Source: Flectobacillus rivi | Lineage (GTDB): Bacteria; Bacteroidota; Bacteroidia; Cytophagales; Spirosomataceae | Assembly: GCF_030056655.1 (NCBI RefSeq) | Contig: NZ_JASHIE010000011.1 | Span: forward strand, 124,001 to 188,000 | Length of the DNA: 64,000 nt | Direction: 5' to 3' | Shown: positions 18,268 through 25,792 of the stretch, one piece after another | How the letters are laid out: the number at the start of each line of letters is the position of its first letter | Position numbering within the stretch: the first letter of the stretch is position 1 | The notes under the pieces: model-generated | Databases searched by the model: none | Told to the model about the DNA's origin: nothing | The model's input: only the letters and a program-made list of their open reading frames with translations | Made by a program: the position numbers and the translations under genes

Positions 18268-18527
18268 CAAAATCCAGCGGATAAATGCTAGCAATCAAGA
18301 CCTGTATTTTTGATTTTTCAATGCTTTTTTTTCTATACACTTCGCTAAATGGTTATATCTTACCGAAATGCCTCTCTTTCGAGCTAAACAATGAATTTCA
18401 AACTTAAATAGCGTCAATCAGACACATTTGCTATGTTCTAATTAACGCCAAATTTATACTACTTTTTTTTCTAGAAATAATTCAGCATTTCCTCAAAAAA
18501 TACAATTCGCTATTCTCTATTAGAACT

Positions 18528-18676
18528 GAATGAAGGATCTCAAACTATTGCAGATTTAGGATTTCTGATTTCGGAAATAAAGTAAAATCCCTCTGTTTTT
18601 TTACAAAAAATAGTAGATTACAATTCCCAAATCCAACCTCCGATATCTGAAATGGATGGGTATTACATTCCTTCGT
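18528..18676 (-). repeat. MITE-like dispersed repeat, copy 1
   Basis: Read on the minus strand it matches copy 2 (20102-20245) along its length, including the shared block TTTCCGAAATCAGAAATCC. Ends carry imperfect inverted GAAGGAT-type motifs. It lies in the 460-base gap between prs and the first LysM gene; nothing else is seen in that gap beyond the prs promoter. Confidence 0.7.
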
Positions 18677-18690
18677 ACACTACCAATTCT

Positions 18691-19911
18691 CTATCCATAA
18701 TACTTATCAAAGCTAAAACCACTATTCAAAAGTTTCTGTGTACGGTCTTTTTTCCACTGTTCCACATCGTTGTTGATGACGGCCTGCACAACACTTCTTT
18801 CATCGATTGAACCTAATCCCGAAGCCGAATAAATACCCTGCGAGCTGGCCGCTTGAGTAACCGCTTTTTGGAGTACCGCCAACGAACCAGATAGTCCTCT
18901 GTTGACGGCTAAATCTACTCGTAACGCTATGCCTCCTTCTGAAAATAAAATGCGATTTAAAGGCACTTGCTGACCAAAGATTCCAATGCCCGTTGTATCG
19001 GACAGTGCTTTATTCATGTACTCCTCCTGAGCGATTTGAATCTGAGCTCGTATCATTTCTCTTTCAAAACCTGAAGCGATGAATACACCCGTCAATTGCA
19101 AATCGTTTGCCACAGCCGTAAATGCTGCATCGCCCGAAGCCCCTCTGACACTTACCACCGGAGCGCCATAACCTGAAACATCTATTCCGAACTTGCTAAA
19201 AGAATTGTAAAAAGCATCGCTATTGTTCTGCTTCATTCTTTGTAACACCTTACTCAAAATCGAACCACTTGCCGAAGCTCCTGTAAACTGAATAAAACCA
19301 AATGAAAAAATAGCTTTGTCATAACTATTCACAGCATCAAAACAGCCTTCATTTTTACCAATAAAATGTAAAACGTCTGCGTAAAAAGGCTTAGGTAACA
19401 AATCTTCAAATTGGTAACGTTGTGAATCAAATGTCGATTTACCAAAATATGAAACCCCTCTTGGGTTTGCCAAATTAGGTGAAGGATAGTTGTCTCTCAT
19501 TGTACCAGTCGAGTCTGTTCCATAACTTGAGGGATACGAAATCACAATGCTGTTATAGCTACCTTTATTGTCTTTTCTTACCACAAAAGAGGAAATACTT
19601 GAGGCTGTACTGCCTCCACTTCCTGAACCTGAATAGCTACTTCCTCCTCCTGACGAAGAGCTACCATAATTTGAGTTGGAGTTATTCGGATAAACAGGAT
19701 CCGTATTGGGGTAAACAGGACTATTACTAGGATAAACAGGGTCACTGTAAGAAGGTGTATAGCCTCCTCCTGAGGAAACATTGAGTGTCTGACCAATCGA
19801 AATGTTATTGTCATACAGATTATTAAATTGCTTCAACTGGTCTACGCTAATGTTGAATTTTTTCGCAATACTATAAAGAGTGTCTTTGGGTTGTACGGTA
19901 TAAGTTGCCAT
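18691..19911 (-). CDS. LysM-domain protein with lysozyme-like C-terminal domain, paralogue 1
   Basis: 406 residues. Residues 2-46 form a LysM peptidoglycan-binding domain (YTVQPKDTLYSIAKKFNIS, ISIGQTLNV). Then comes a low-complexity Pro/Tyr/Asn and Ser/Gly linker (about 48-105, with several PVYPN units). A C-terminal domain follows (about 165-406) in which KNEGCFDAVNSYD and FSFGFIQFTG resemble the Glu-containing helix and following segment of lysozyme/chitosanase-like hydrolases. E188 is the candidate catalytic residue; this is inference. There is no Sec signal peptide or lipobox. The gene to its right (20276-21379) is a paralogue. Function is unknown, with cell-wall or chitin-like glycan cleavage possible. 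Confidence 0.75.
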   Translation of the reverse strand: MATYTVQPKDTLYSIAKKFNISVDQLKQFNNLYDNNISIGQTLNVSSGGGYTPSYSDPVYPSNSPVYPNTDPVYPNNSNSNYGSSSSGGGSSYSGSGSGGSTASSISSFVVRKDNKGSYNSIVISYPSSYGTDSTGTMRDNYPSPNLANPRGVSYFGKSTFDSQRYQFEDLLPKPFYADVLHFIGKNEGCFDAVNSYDKAIFSFGFIQFTGASASGSILSKVLQRMKQNNSDAFYNSFSKFGIDVSGYGAPVVSVRGASGDAAFTAVANDLQLTGVFIASGFEREMIRAQIQIAQEEYMNKALSDTTGIGIFGQQVPLNRILFSEGGIALRVDLAVNRGLSGSLAVLQKAVTQAASSQGIYSASGLGSIDERSVVQAVINNDVEQWKKDRTQKLLNSGFSFDKYYG

Positions 19912-20101
19912 AGTTTTGTGTGCAATACATTAAAAGGTTCGGTTGATTATCGAAATTAAACAAATACTATGCAGAAAATAAAGTATAGGTTCATAACTGA
20001 GTAAAAGGCACTGCTGGCATGGGGAATAGCGTTGAATTATCAAACCATTTCGGATTGGAAATTGCGGATTTCGGAAATATTTAATCAACCATTAGAACTG
20101 T

Positions 20102-20245
20102 ACGAAGAATTCTAAAACTGTCTATTTCGGATATCGGATGTTGGATTTCGGAAGTATAAGCTTCTATGTTTTGTAAAAATAGAGGTATTTTACTTTATTT
20201 CCGAAATCAGAAATCCCAAATCCGCAATTACTAGAAATCCTTCGT
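20102..20245 (+). repeat. MITE-like dispersed repeat, copy 2
   Basis: Bounded by ACGAAGAATTCT (left) and an inverted AGAAATCCTTCGT (right), i.e. imperfect terminal inverted repeats. It contains GTTGGATTTCGGAAGTATAA and TTTCCGAAATCAGAAATCCC, both found inverted in copy 3 (57247-57362). It lies between the two LysM paralogues. The rest of the 364-base gap has a shorter related stretch near 20040-20075. Confidence 0.75.
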
Positions 20246-20275
20246 TCAACCCTAATCCGAAATTTTTATAATGGT

Positions 20276-21379
20276 TTATTTCCAGAAACTAAAAGACCCA
20301 TCCAGTAATTTTAGAATTCTTTGCTTTTTCAGCGCGTCTGGCTCATTTTGTGCCAATACCTCCACTACCCTACGCTCGTTGATTTTGGCTAATTGCATAC
20401 TGGTAGAAAGCTTAGACTCTTTCGCCACCTGAGTGATTGCCGCCTGAATGGGAGCTAATGACCCCGTAAGACCACGATTAACTGCCAAATCGATGCGAAT
20501 TGCAAAACCTCCTTCTGTTTTGAGAATTTCATTAAGCGCTATCAACACGCCAATTACATTGACTTTTACTGTAGGCGCTACCGCCTTCATGACGTATTCC
20601 TCCAAAGCTAATTCTACCTGTGCTCTCACCATACTGCGTCTATAACTACTAGCAATAAAGGCTCCTGTCAACGATAGATTATTCGCTACCTCCATGTAGG
20701 CAGCATCGTTTTCCAAGATACCTTTAGTAGTTTCAACTCTAAAAACGGGCTTGGCTCCTGCTATTATATCCATGCCATACTGACCAAAACAGTCATTAAA
20801 GGCGTATTCATCTCTTTGCTTAAAACGATACAAGACTTGAGATAAAATTGAGCCTGAGGCCTGAGCTCCTGTAAATTGCAAAAAACCAAATGAAAAAATG
20901 GCTTTGTCATAGCTGTTTACCGCATCAAAACAGCCTTCGTTTTTGGCGATATGATGTAATACCTCCAAATAAAATGGCTGAGGACACAAATCTTGAAAAT
21001 AGCTAGTATTCGTCTCAAAGGCATTTTTTCCTGCATAACTTACGCCGTTGGAGTTTACCCTGTTGGGCGAAGGGTAATTATCTCTGAATATCCCCGTTTT
21101 TTGGACTCCTGCTGGGGTTGGATATGAAATCGTAAAGGTATTATAACCAACTTTGGGGAGTTTCTCCACTAGAAATGTATTGCGCTTCTCGTAAATTGAC
21201 TTAACTGTTGTAACAGGTTTGTTAGGTGTTATAGGCGATGGCAACGAAACAATTAGATTCTGACCGATATTGAGATTCGTAGAAACGAGGTTATTGAGTG
21301 AAATAATCTGCTCAACGGTCAAGCCATATTTTTTAGCAATGCTGTAGAGGGTTTCTTTGCTCTGAACGGTATGCGTCAT
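20276..21379 (-). CDS. LysM-domain protein with lysozyme-like C-terminal domain, paralogue 2
   Basis: 367 residues. LysM domain at residues 2-46 (HTVQSKETLYSIAKKYGLT, LNIGQNLIVS), a short linker instead of the Ser/Gly linker of paralogue 1, then the same C-terminal domain (about 125-367). Shared blocks include KNEGCFDAVNSYDKAIFSFG, QFTGAQASGSILSQVL and IRIDLAVNRGLTGSLAPIQ. E148 aligns with E188 of paralogue 1. No signal peptide is visible, so export, if any, would need a non-Sec route or lysis. The tandem arrangement points to duplication. Confidence 0.75.
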   Translation of the reverse strand: MTHTVQSKETLYSIAKKYGLTVEQIISLNNLVSTNLNIGQNLIVSLPSPITPNKPVTTVKSIYEKRNTFLVEKLPKVGYNTFTISYPTPAGVQKTGIFRDNYPSPNRVNSNGVSYAGKNAFETNTSYFQDLCPQPFYLEVLHHIAKNEGCFDAVNSYDKAIFSFGFLQFTGAQASGSILSQVLYRFKQRDEYAFNDCFGQYGMDIIAGAKPVFRVETTKGILENDAAYMEVANNLSLTGAFIASSYRRSMVRAQVELALEEYVMKAVAPTVKVNVIGVLIALNEILKTEGGFAIRIDLAVNRGLTGSLAPIQAAITQVAKESKLSTSMQLAKINERRVVEVLAQNEPDALKKQRILKLLDGSFSFWK

Positions 21380-21828
21380 AGGTTATCGTGGGTTCTAATA
21401 AATGATTTTGTAAGAAGGTACGAATGTACGGAATTCGCTTCAATTCATGACGAAGCTGAATAAATAGTTGAGTGATAAAATCAAGGGAGACTTCTGGAAC
21501 CTTTCGAGAAAGGTGTCGTGGAGAAAACCAATAAATAACTAAATAAGCGGATTAGCGTAAAGGCTCTTTGCTATGCTGGGCTAACTACCTTTGTTGGGGA
21601 CGGCGTAATGGTTGGAAAGATTTTAAAACTGGCTTTTTTAGGTTAATAATCATAAGCTTAAAAATGGTTTTGTGTCAAAGTAGTTACGTTTGAAATGACT
21701 TAAAAGAAGAAAGAATATGTCCATCAATGATAGATTTATTGCTGTTGAATTATGAGAAAATGACAAATACCATTTTTCCCGATAATCACCTTTATACGTC
21801 AATTATAACTATACAAATAAAACAAAGA
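21380..21828. other. Intergenic region with no gene recognised
   Basis: About 450 bases between the second LysM gene and the DinB terminator. A small perfect palindrome ACCTTTCGAGAAAGGT is near 21500. No open frame of convincing composition, RNA gene or promoter could be supported. Confidence 0.4.
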
Positions 21829-21858
21829 AAGGATACTAATCCAAAGATTAATATCCTT
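21829..21858 (-). terminator. Terminator-like hairpin after dinB-family gene
   Basis: 13-base arms (21829-21841 and 21846-21858) with one mismatch and a 4-base loop, followed on the minus strand by a T-rich run. It lies 24 bases after the stop of the DinB-family gene. Confidence 0.65.
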
Positions 21859-21881
21859 ATTATTCAAAATATTGATAATTG

Positions 21882-22382
21882 TTAAGCAAAACTCATATCA
21901 TCGGCACTAGGGCCATAACTTCCAGGGATTGGAATGTTTAGTAATCTTAAAAATACCCCTAATTGTGCTCTATGATGAATAATTTGAGAAAATGTCATTC
22001 GAATCACATCTACCTTAGGATCTGAGCTGTAAATAGTTTCTCCTGCACGTAAAGTCCATGGTTTGTCAAAAGTACTTACATCGGCTGTAGCAAGTGCATC
22101 ACGGCAATCTAACAAGTTTTTTTCAAAGAAATCTACTAATTCTTCTGAGGTGTTGATTTTAGGTAAAGAGTAAGGATTTTTTTCAAAATCTAATTCATCG
22201 GTCTCCAATACCATACGAACCCAAGAAGGTAATTCTGCCACGTGAATCGACAGGCTTCTTAATGTCATACTCTTAGGATGTGGTTGCCAATCCAGTTGGT
22301 CGGCAGGTACAATGCTCAACATCTTACGAGTTGTTTTGGCTTCATTTTCAAGCTCTTGCTGGAGTGCTGATAATACGGTCAT
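21882..22382 (-). CDS. DinB family protein (cytoplasmic)
   Basis: 166 residues, four-helix DinB/YfiT-like fold. Putative metal-binding histidines are H47 (SIHVAELPSW) and the pair H136-H137 in FSQIIHHRAQLGVFLRLL. No signal peptide. DinB-like proteins include thiol-dependent transferases; the specific reaction here is unknown. It lies 103 bases downstream of a WYL regulator on the same strand. A palindromic element between them suggests that the regulator controls this gene. Confidence 0.88.
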   Translation of the reverse strand: MTVLSALQQELENEAKTTRKMLSIVPADQLDWQPHPKSMTLRSLSIHVAELPSWVRMVLETDELDFEKNPYSLPKINTSEELVDFFEKNLLDCRDALATADVSTFDKPWTLRAGETIYSSDPKVDVIRMTFSQIIHHRAQLGVFLRLLNIPIPGSYGPSADDMSFA

Positions 22383-22443
22383 GGTTTTAAGGTTTAATTA
22401 TTTTGTTTTTGATTGAGAACACTACAAAATAACAAGCCCATAG

Positions 22444-22471
22444 TGACAGCCCTATGTCAGTAGGGTTGTCA
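22444..22471. promoter_or_regulatory. Inverted repeat between WYL regulator and DinB genes
   Basis: TGACAGCCCTA (22444-22454) and TAGGGTTGTCA (22461-22471) pair with one G-U around TGTCAG. It could be an operator for the WYL regulator upstream of dinB. A T run follows only on the plus strand, where no gene needs a terminator, which favours an operator. Confidence 0.5.
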
Positions 22472-22485
22472 TTTTTTTACCATTT

Positions 22486-23430
22486 CTATAATTTTTCCAA
22501 AATTTTCAAAACAATACCTTTCACCATACCTTTAAGTTCAAGTGGCTCTAGGATTTCGGCATATTCGCCAAAGTTCAAAAACCAATGCGCAAAGCCTCTG
22601 ATAGAAGCCGTCAGAAAAGTCATTTCTACTTTATCGCCCCTATCTTTTTGGTCGACAAAACCATTGTAATATTTCTGGTCACCAAAGTAACGTAGTACAT
22701 TTTTTTGTACCAAAATCTTCACTAAAGTCAGATTTTCTCGCTGACTAAATTTGGGCAAATAGGTCTGCAAGGAAGGATGCTCGCCTGCAAAGGCTTGATG
22801 TGTATTTCTCAGTTCCTTAATTCTATCAATCCTAAAATGTCGGTAGTCTTTTCTTAAATGACAATAGGCAATCAAGTACCAAGCGGTAGCCTGTAAGAAT
22901 ATCCCCACTGGTTCAATAATTCGCTGACTATCGACTTGACTGTGATTGGCAAAATAAAGCATTTCCACACATCGTTTTTCGGCAATACTTTGTAGTAAAG
23001 TTTGGATATGACTGCTTTCATCATGATGCTTAGGTAGATAGGGGTTATCCAACACCTCAATATGATTTGAGATGGTATCCAGATAATCTTTTTCAGTCAT
23101 TTTCAAAACTGCTTTTACCTTAAAAAGCGCCGACTGATAGGTATTTCGAGTTTGTTCATCGGTAAGTTTTTCCACCAATTTTTCGGCCGTCAAAAAGGCT
23201 GTTGCCTCCTCTTTGGTAAACATGACAGGAGGCAACCTATAACCTTCCATCAAACTATACCCGATGCCAGCTTCGCCAATAATGGGGACACCCGCCTCCT
23301 CAAGTGTACGAATATCGCGGTAAACGGTGCGAAGACTAATCTCAAATCTATCGGCAAGCTCTTGAGCTTTTACCACTTTTTTGGATTGAAGCTGTATCAA
23401 AATGGCAGTTACTCTATCAATGCGATTCAT
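22486..23430 (-). CDS. YafY-family transcriptional regulator (HTH-11 + WYL domain)
   Basis: 314 residues. An N-terminal DeoR-like winged helix (RVTAILIQLQSKKVVKAQEL, ISLRTVYRDIRTLEEAG) is followed by a helical linker and a WYL domain (about 135-225). In this domain the canonical WYL is replaced by WYLIAYCHLRKDYRHFRIDR, which keeps the ligand-binding arginines. A WCX-like C-terminal extension follows. WYL proteins sense small ligands or nucleic acids. The likely target is the adjacent DinB gene. It diverges from the adenylate cyclase gene, whose start is 113 bases away. Confidence 0.9.
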   Translation of the reverse strand: MNRIDRVTAILIQLQSKKVVKAQELADRFEISLRTVYRDIRTLEEAGVPIIGEAGIGYSLMEGYRLPPVMFTKEEATAFLTAEKLVEKLTDEQTRNTYQSALFKVKAVLKMTEKDYLDTISNHIEVLDNPYLPKHHDESSHIQTLLQSIAEKRCVEMLYFANHSQVDSQRIIEPVGIFLQATAWYLIAYCHLRKDYRHFRIDRIKELRNTHQAFAGEHPSLQTYLPKFSQRENLTLVKILVQKNVLRYFGDQKYYNGFVDQKDRGDKVEMTFLTASIRGFAHWFLNFGEYAEILEPLELKGMVKGIVLKILEKL

Positions 23431-23543
23431 GAAAATATAGTTGTTATAGGTTTGGGAGAAAATAATTCAAGACGCAAATTTCGTATTTCTTAGGCTGATA
23501 TAAAATTCCTTTTAGTATATTTAAACTACACTTCGAATGAATT

Positions 23544-25019
23544 ATGAAAACTAAAACGCTCTTCTGCTGCTACGCTATTATTTTAAGTATCTCTGTCCAA
23601 CTCTCACTGGCACAGAATAGAACCATTGAACTTTGGAAAAATCGTTTGCAAACTGAAACCAGAGAAATCCCCAAAACTGATATCCTTTTGAATCTTTCGA
23701 AAGAATATGAGCTCGAAAATAATCTCAATGAATCATTGATTTACGCCAATCAAGCCCTGAGTCTGGGAGAAAAAGCCAACTACAAAAAAGGAATGGCATT
23801 TGCTTATCTGCAACTTTCGTTGGTCAACGGGAAGTTGGGCAATAAGTCTACTGCTCGCAAACAGCGCAATAAGGCTAACGACCTGCTCGAAGAAATCAAC
23901 CAACATATTGGTAATGACATTGTTCAGCTACAAAAACAGCAACTTTTAGCCGCAGAAGAACTCAAAAAAGACCAAGAGGAATTGGCTTTACAAAAAGAAG
24001 AAGCTGAAAAAAAACGCTTAGAACTGGAACAAAAAAACGCTGAAGTCGAGCAGTCAAAAGGCGAAATAGCTCTTTCCTTACAAACCATTAATGAACTAAG
24101 TGGGGACATTTCGGAGAAGGAATCTATGCTTCTCAAAAAACAAAGACAACTAGATAAGCAAGCCGATAAAATCAAAATTCTTCGACAAGAAAAAGCCATT
24201 CAAGACCTAGCACTCGAAAAACAGAAAGTTGTTCAAAAACTGATGATAGCGATTGTTGCTGGGATTCTGTTACTGGTACTTTTTCTATTGATTTTGTATT
24301 TTAACAAAAAGCGAAGTAATCAAAAATTGGAAGAAAAAAACGAAATCATTGAGGTTGAAAAACAACGTTCTGATGAATTATTACTCAACATTTTGCCTTC
24401 CGAACTCGTTGATGAATTAAAGGAAAAAGGTACGGCAACCACTCAGTATTACGAATTGGCAACGGTCATGTTTACCGACTTTAAAGGTTTTACTCAAATC
24501 AGCGAACAGCTTTCTCCACAGGAATTGATTGAAGAAATAGACTACTGCTTTAGAGGCTTTGACTTGATTCTTGAAAAATATCCGTCCATCGAAAAAATCA
24601 AAACCATTGGAGATGCCTATCTCTGTGCTGGCGGTATACCGATTCCCAACGCCCAACATCCTGTAGAGGTTGTCCAAGCAGCATGGGAGATTTTGGCATT
24701 TATGAAAAAACGAGAATTACAGCGAAAAGACCAAGGAAAACCCTATTTTGAAGTTAGAATTGGCGTGCATTCGGGTCCATTGGTAGCAGGTGTAGTGGGT
24801 GTCAAAAAGTTTGCCTACGATATTTGGGGCGATACCGTTAACACCGCCTCTCGTATGGAAAGCAAAAGCGAAGTTGGCAAAATCAATATCTCTGGTAATA
24901 CTTATCAGTTGATTCAAAATCACTTTGCTTGTCATTATCGCGGGAAAATTCAAGCAAAAAACAAAGGGGAAATCGATATGTATTTTATTGAAAAACCACT
25001 CAGTAATAATGCTGAATAG
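23544..25019 (+). CDS. Membrane-anchored class III adenylate cyclase
   Basis: 491 residues: signal peptide (about 1-24), a short TPR-like helical sensor (about 45-115), a long coiled coil (about 120-230), one membrane segment (about 232-252) and a cytoplasmic class III cyclase domain (about 285-485). Catalytic residues are present: metal aspartates D312 (MFTDFKGFT) and D357 (IGDAYLCAGG), and transition-state N433 and R437 (NTASRME). K353 and D426 (YDIWGDT) are the ATP-specifying pair, so cAMP is the predicted product. A periplasmic sensor controlling a cytoplasmic cyclase is inferred. HD-domain and cyclic-nucleotide-binding phospholipase genes follow on the same strand. Confidence 0.9.
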   Translation: MKTKTLFCCYAIILSISVQLSLAQNRTIELWKNRLQTETREIPKTDILLNLSKEYELENNLNESLIYANQALSLGEKANYKKGMAFAYLQLSLVNGKLGNKSTARKQRNKANDLLEEINQHIGNDIVQLQKQQLLAAEELKKDQEELALQKEEAEKKRLELEQKNAEVEQSKGEIALSLQTINELSGDISEKESMLLKKQRQLDKQADKIKILRQEKAIQDLALEKQKVVQKLMIAIVAGILLLVLFLLILYFNKKRSNQKLEEKNEIIEVEKQRSDELLLNILPSELVDELKEKGTATTQYYELATVMFTDFKGFTQISEQLSPQELIEEIDYCFRGFDLILEKYPSIEKIKTIGDAYLCAGGIPIPNAQHPVEVVQAAWEILAFMKKRELQRKDQGKPYFEVRIGVHSGPLVAGVVGVKKFAYDIWGDTVNTASRMESKSEVGKINISGNTYQLIQNHFACHYRGKIQAKNKGEIDMYFIEKPLSNNAE

Positions 25020-25151
25020 AGAGTAGTGAATGTAAATTTTTAAATATCATTACTATGTCTCTGATAAAATGATAAAAACATTTTGCTAACCACCCATCGC
25101 TGATTGCCGAAAACCCAATTATATTATTTATCACATTTGGATTACAATACG

Positions 25152-25745
25152 ATGAACCTCGCATTAGCTCGAACATATATTTTAGAACGATTGACGAAGG
25201 AACTCTCTCCTGCTTTTAGCTATCATCATGTCAATCACACACGCTCTGTCGCAAAACGAGCGCAAGAAGTCGCTTCTTCTGAAGGTATTTCCGACGAAGA
25301 AAGCCTTATCTTATTGGCTACAGCATGCTATTTCCATGATGCAGGATTTCTCATTTCGTACGACAATCATGAAGATGTTAGCTGTCAAATTGCAGAAGAA
25401 ATTTTGCCCAACTATGGATATAACGCTGCGCAGATTTCAATCATTAAAAATTTGATAAAAGCAACCAAAATCCCCCAATCGCCTGACAATTTACTCGCAA
25501 AAATCTTGTGTGATGCTGACCTAGATTATTTGGGTGGAGCTAATTATTACGCCATTGTCGAGACTTTACATCAGGAGCTCTTGCATTTTGAGCGTCTTGA
25601 CTCAAAGCAAAATTGGACGCAAATCCAGATAGATTTTCTAGAGAAACATTCTTATTTTACCTCAACAAACCAAAAAGAACGAACAGAAGAAAAGAATAGA
25701 AGAATAGAAGAGTTACGCTTAAGCCAAGATACCTCAAAAGGCTAA
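25152..25745 (+). CDS. HD-domain metal-dependent phosphohydrolase
   Basis: 197 residues from the ATG at 25152 (a TTG at 25104 is a weaker alternative). HD-family metal ligands are visible: H29 (HHVNHTRSVAKRA), H62-D63 (CYFHDAGF) and D121 or D123 (CDADLDYLGG). HD enzymes hydrolyse phosphoester bonds, often in nucleotides. Here it lies 132 bases after the cyclase and 47 before the cyclic-nucleotide-binding phospholipase. A role in removing the second messenger is suggested by position only. The C-terminal tail is highly charged (Glu/Arg/Lys). Confidence 0.82.
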   Translation: MNLALARTYILERLTKELSPAFSYHHVNHTRSVAKRAQEVASSEGISDEESLILLATACYFHDAGFLISYDNHEDVSCQIAEEILPNYGYNAAQISIIKNLIKATKIPQSPDNLLAKILCDADLDYLGGANYYAIVETLHQELLHFERLDSKQNWTQIQIDFLEKHSYFTSTNQKERTEEKNRRIEELRLSQDTSKG

Positions 25746-25792
25746 GCTCAAAGTCTACTTTCAAACAAATCTCAAATCGAACAACTTAAATT

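Noticed and set aside
21380..21881. Possible attC/integron-like or tRNA sequence in the gap
   Set aside because: GCTAACTACC-type words are present but no cloverleaf, core sites or integrase could be identified.
22444..22471. Inverted repeat read as a terminator
   Set aside because: The T run is on the plus strand, where no upstream gene exists; an operator fits better.
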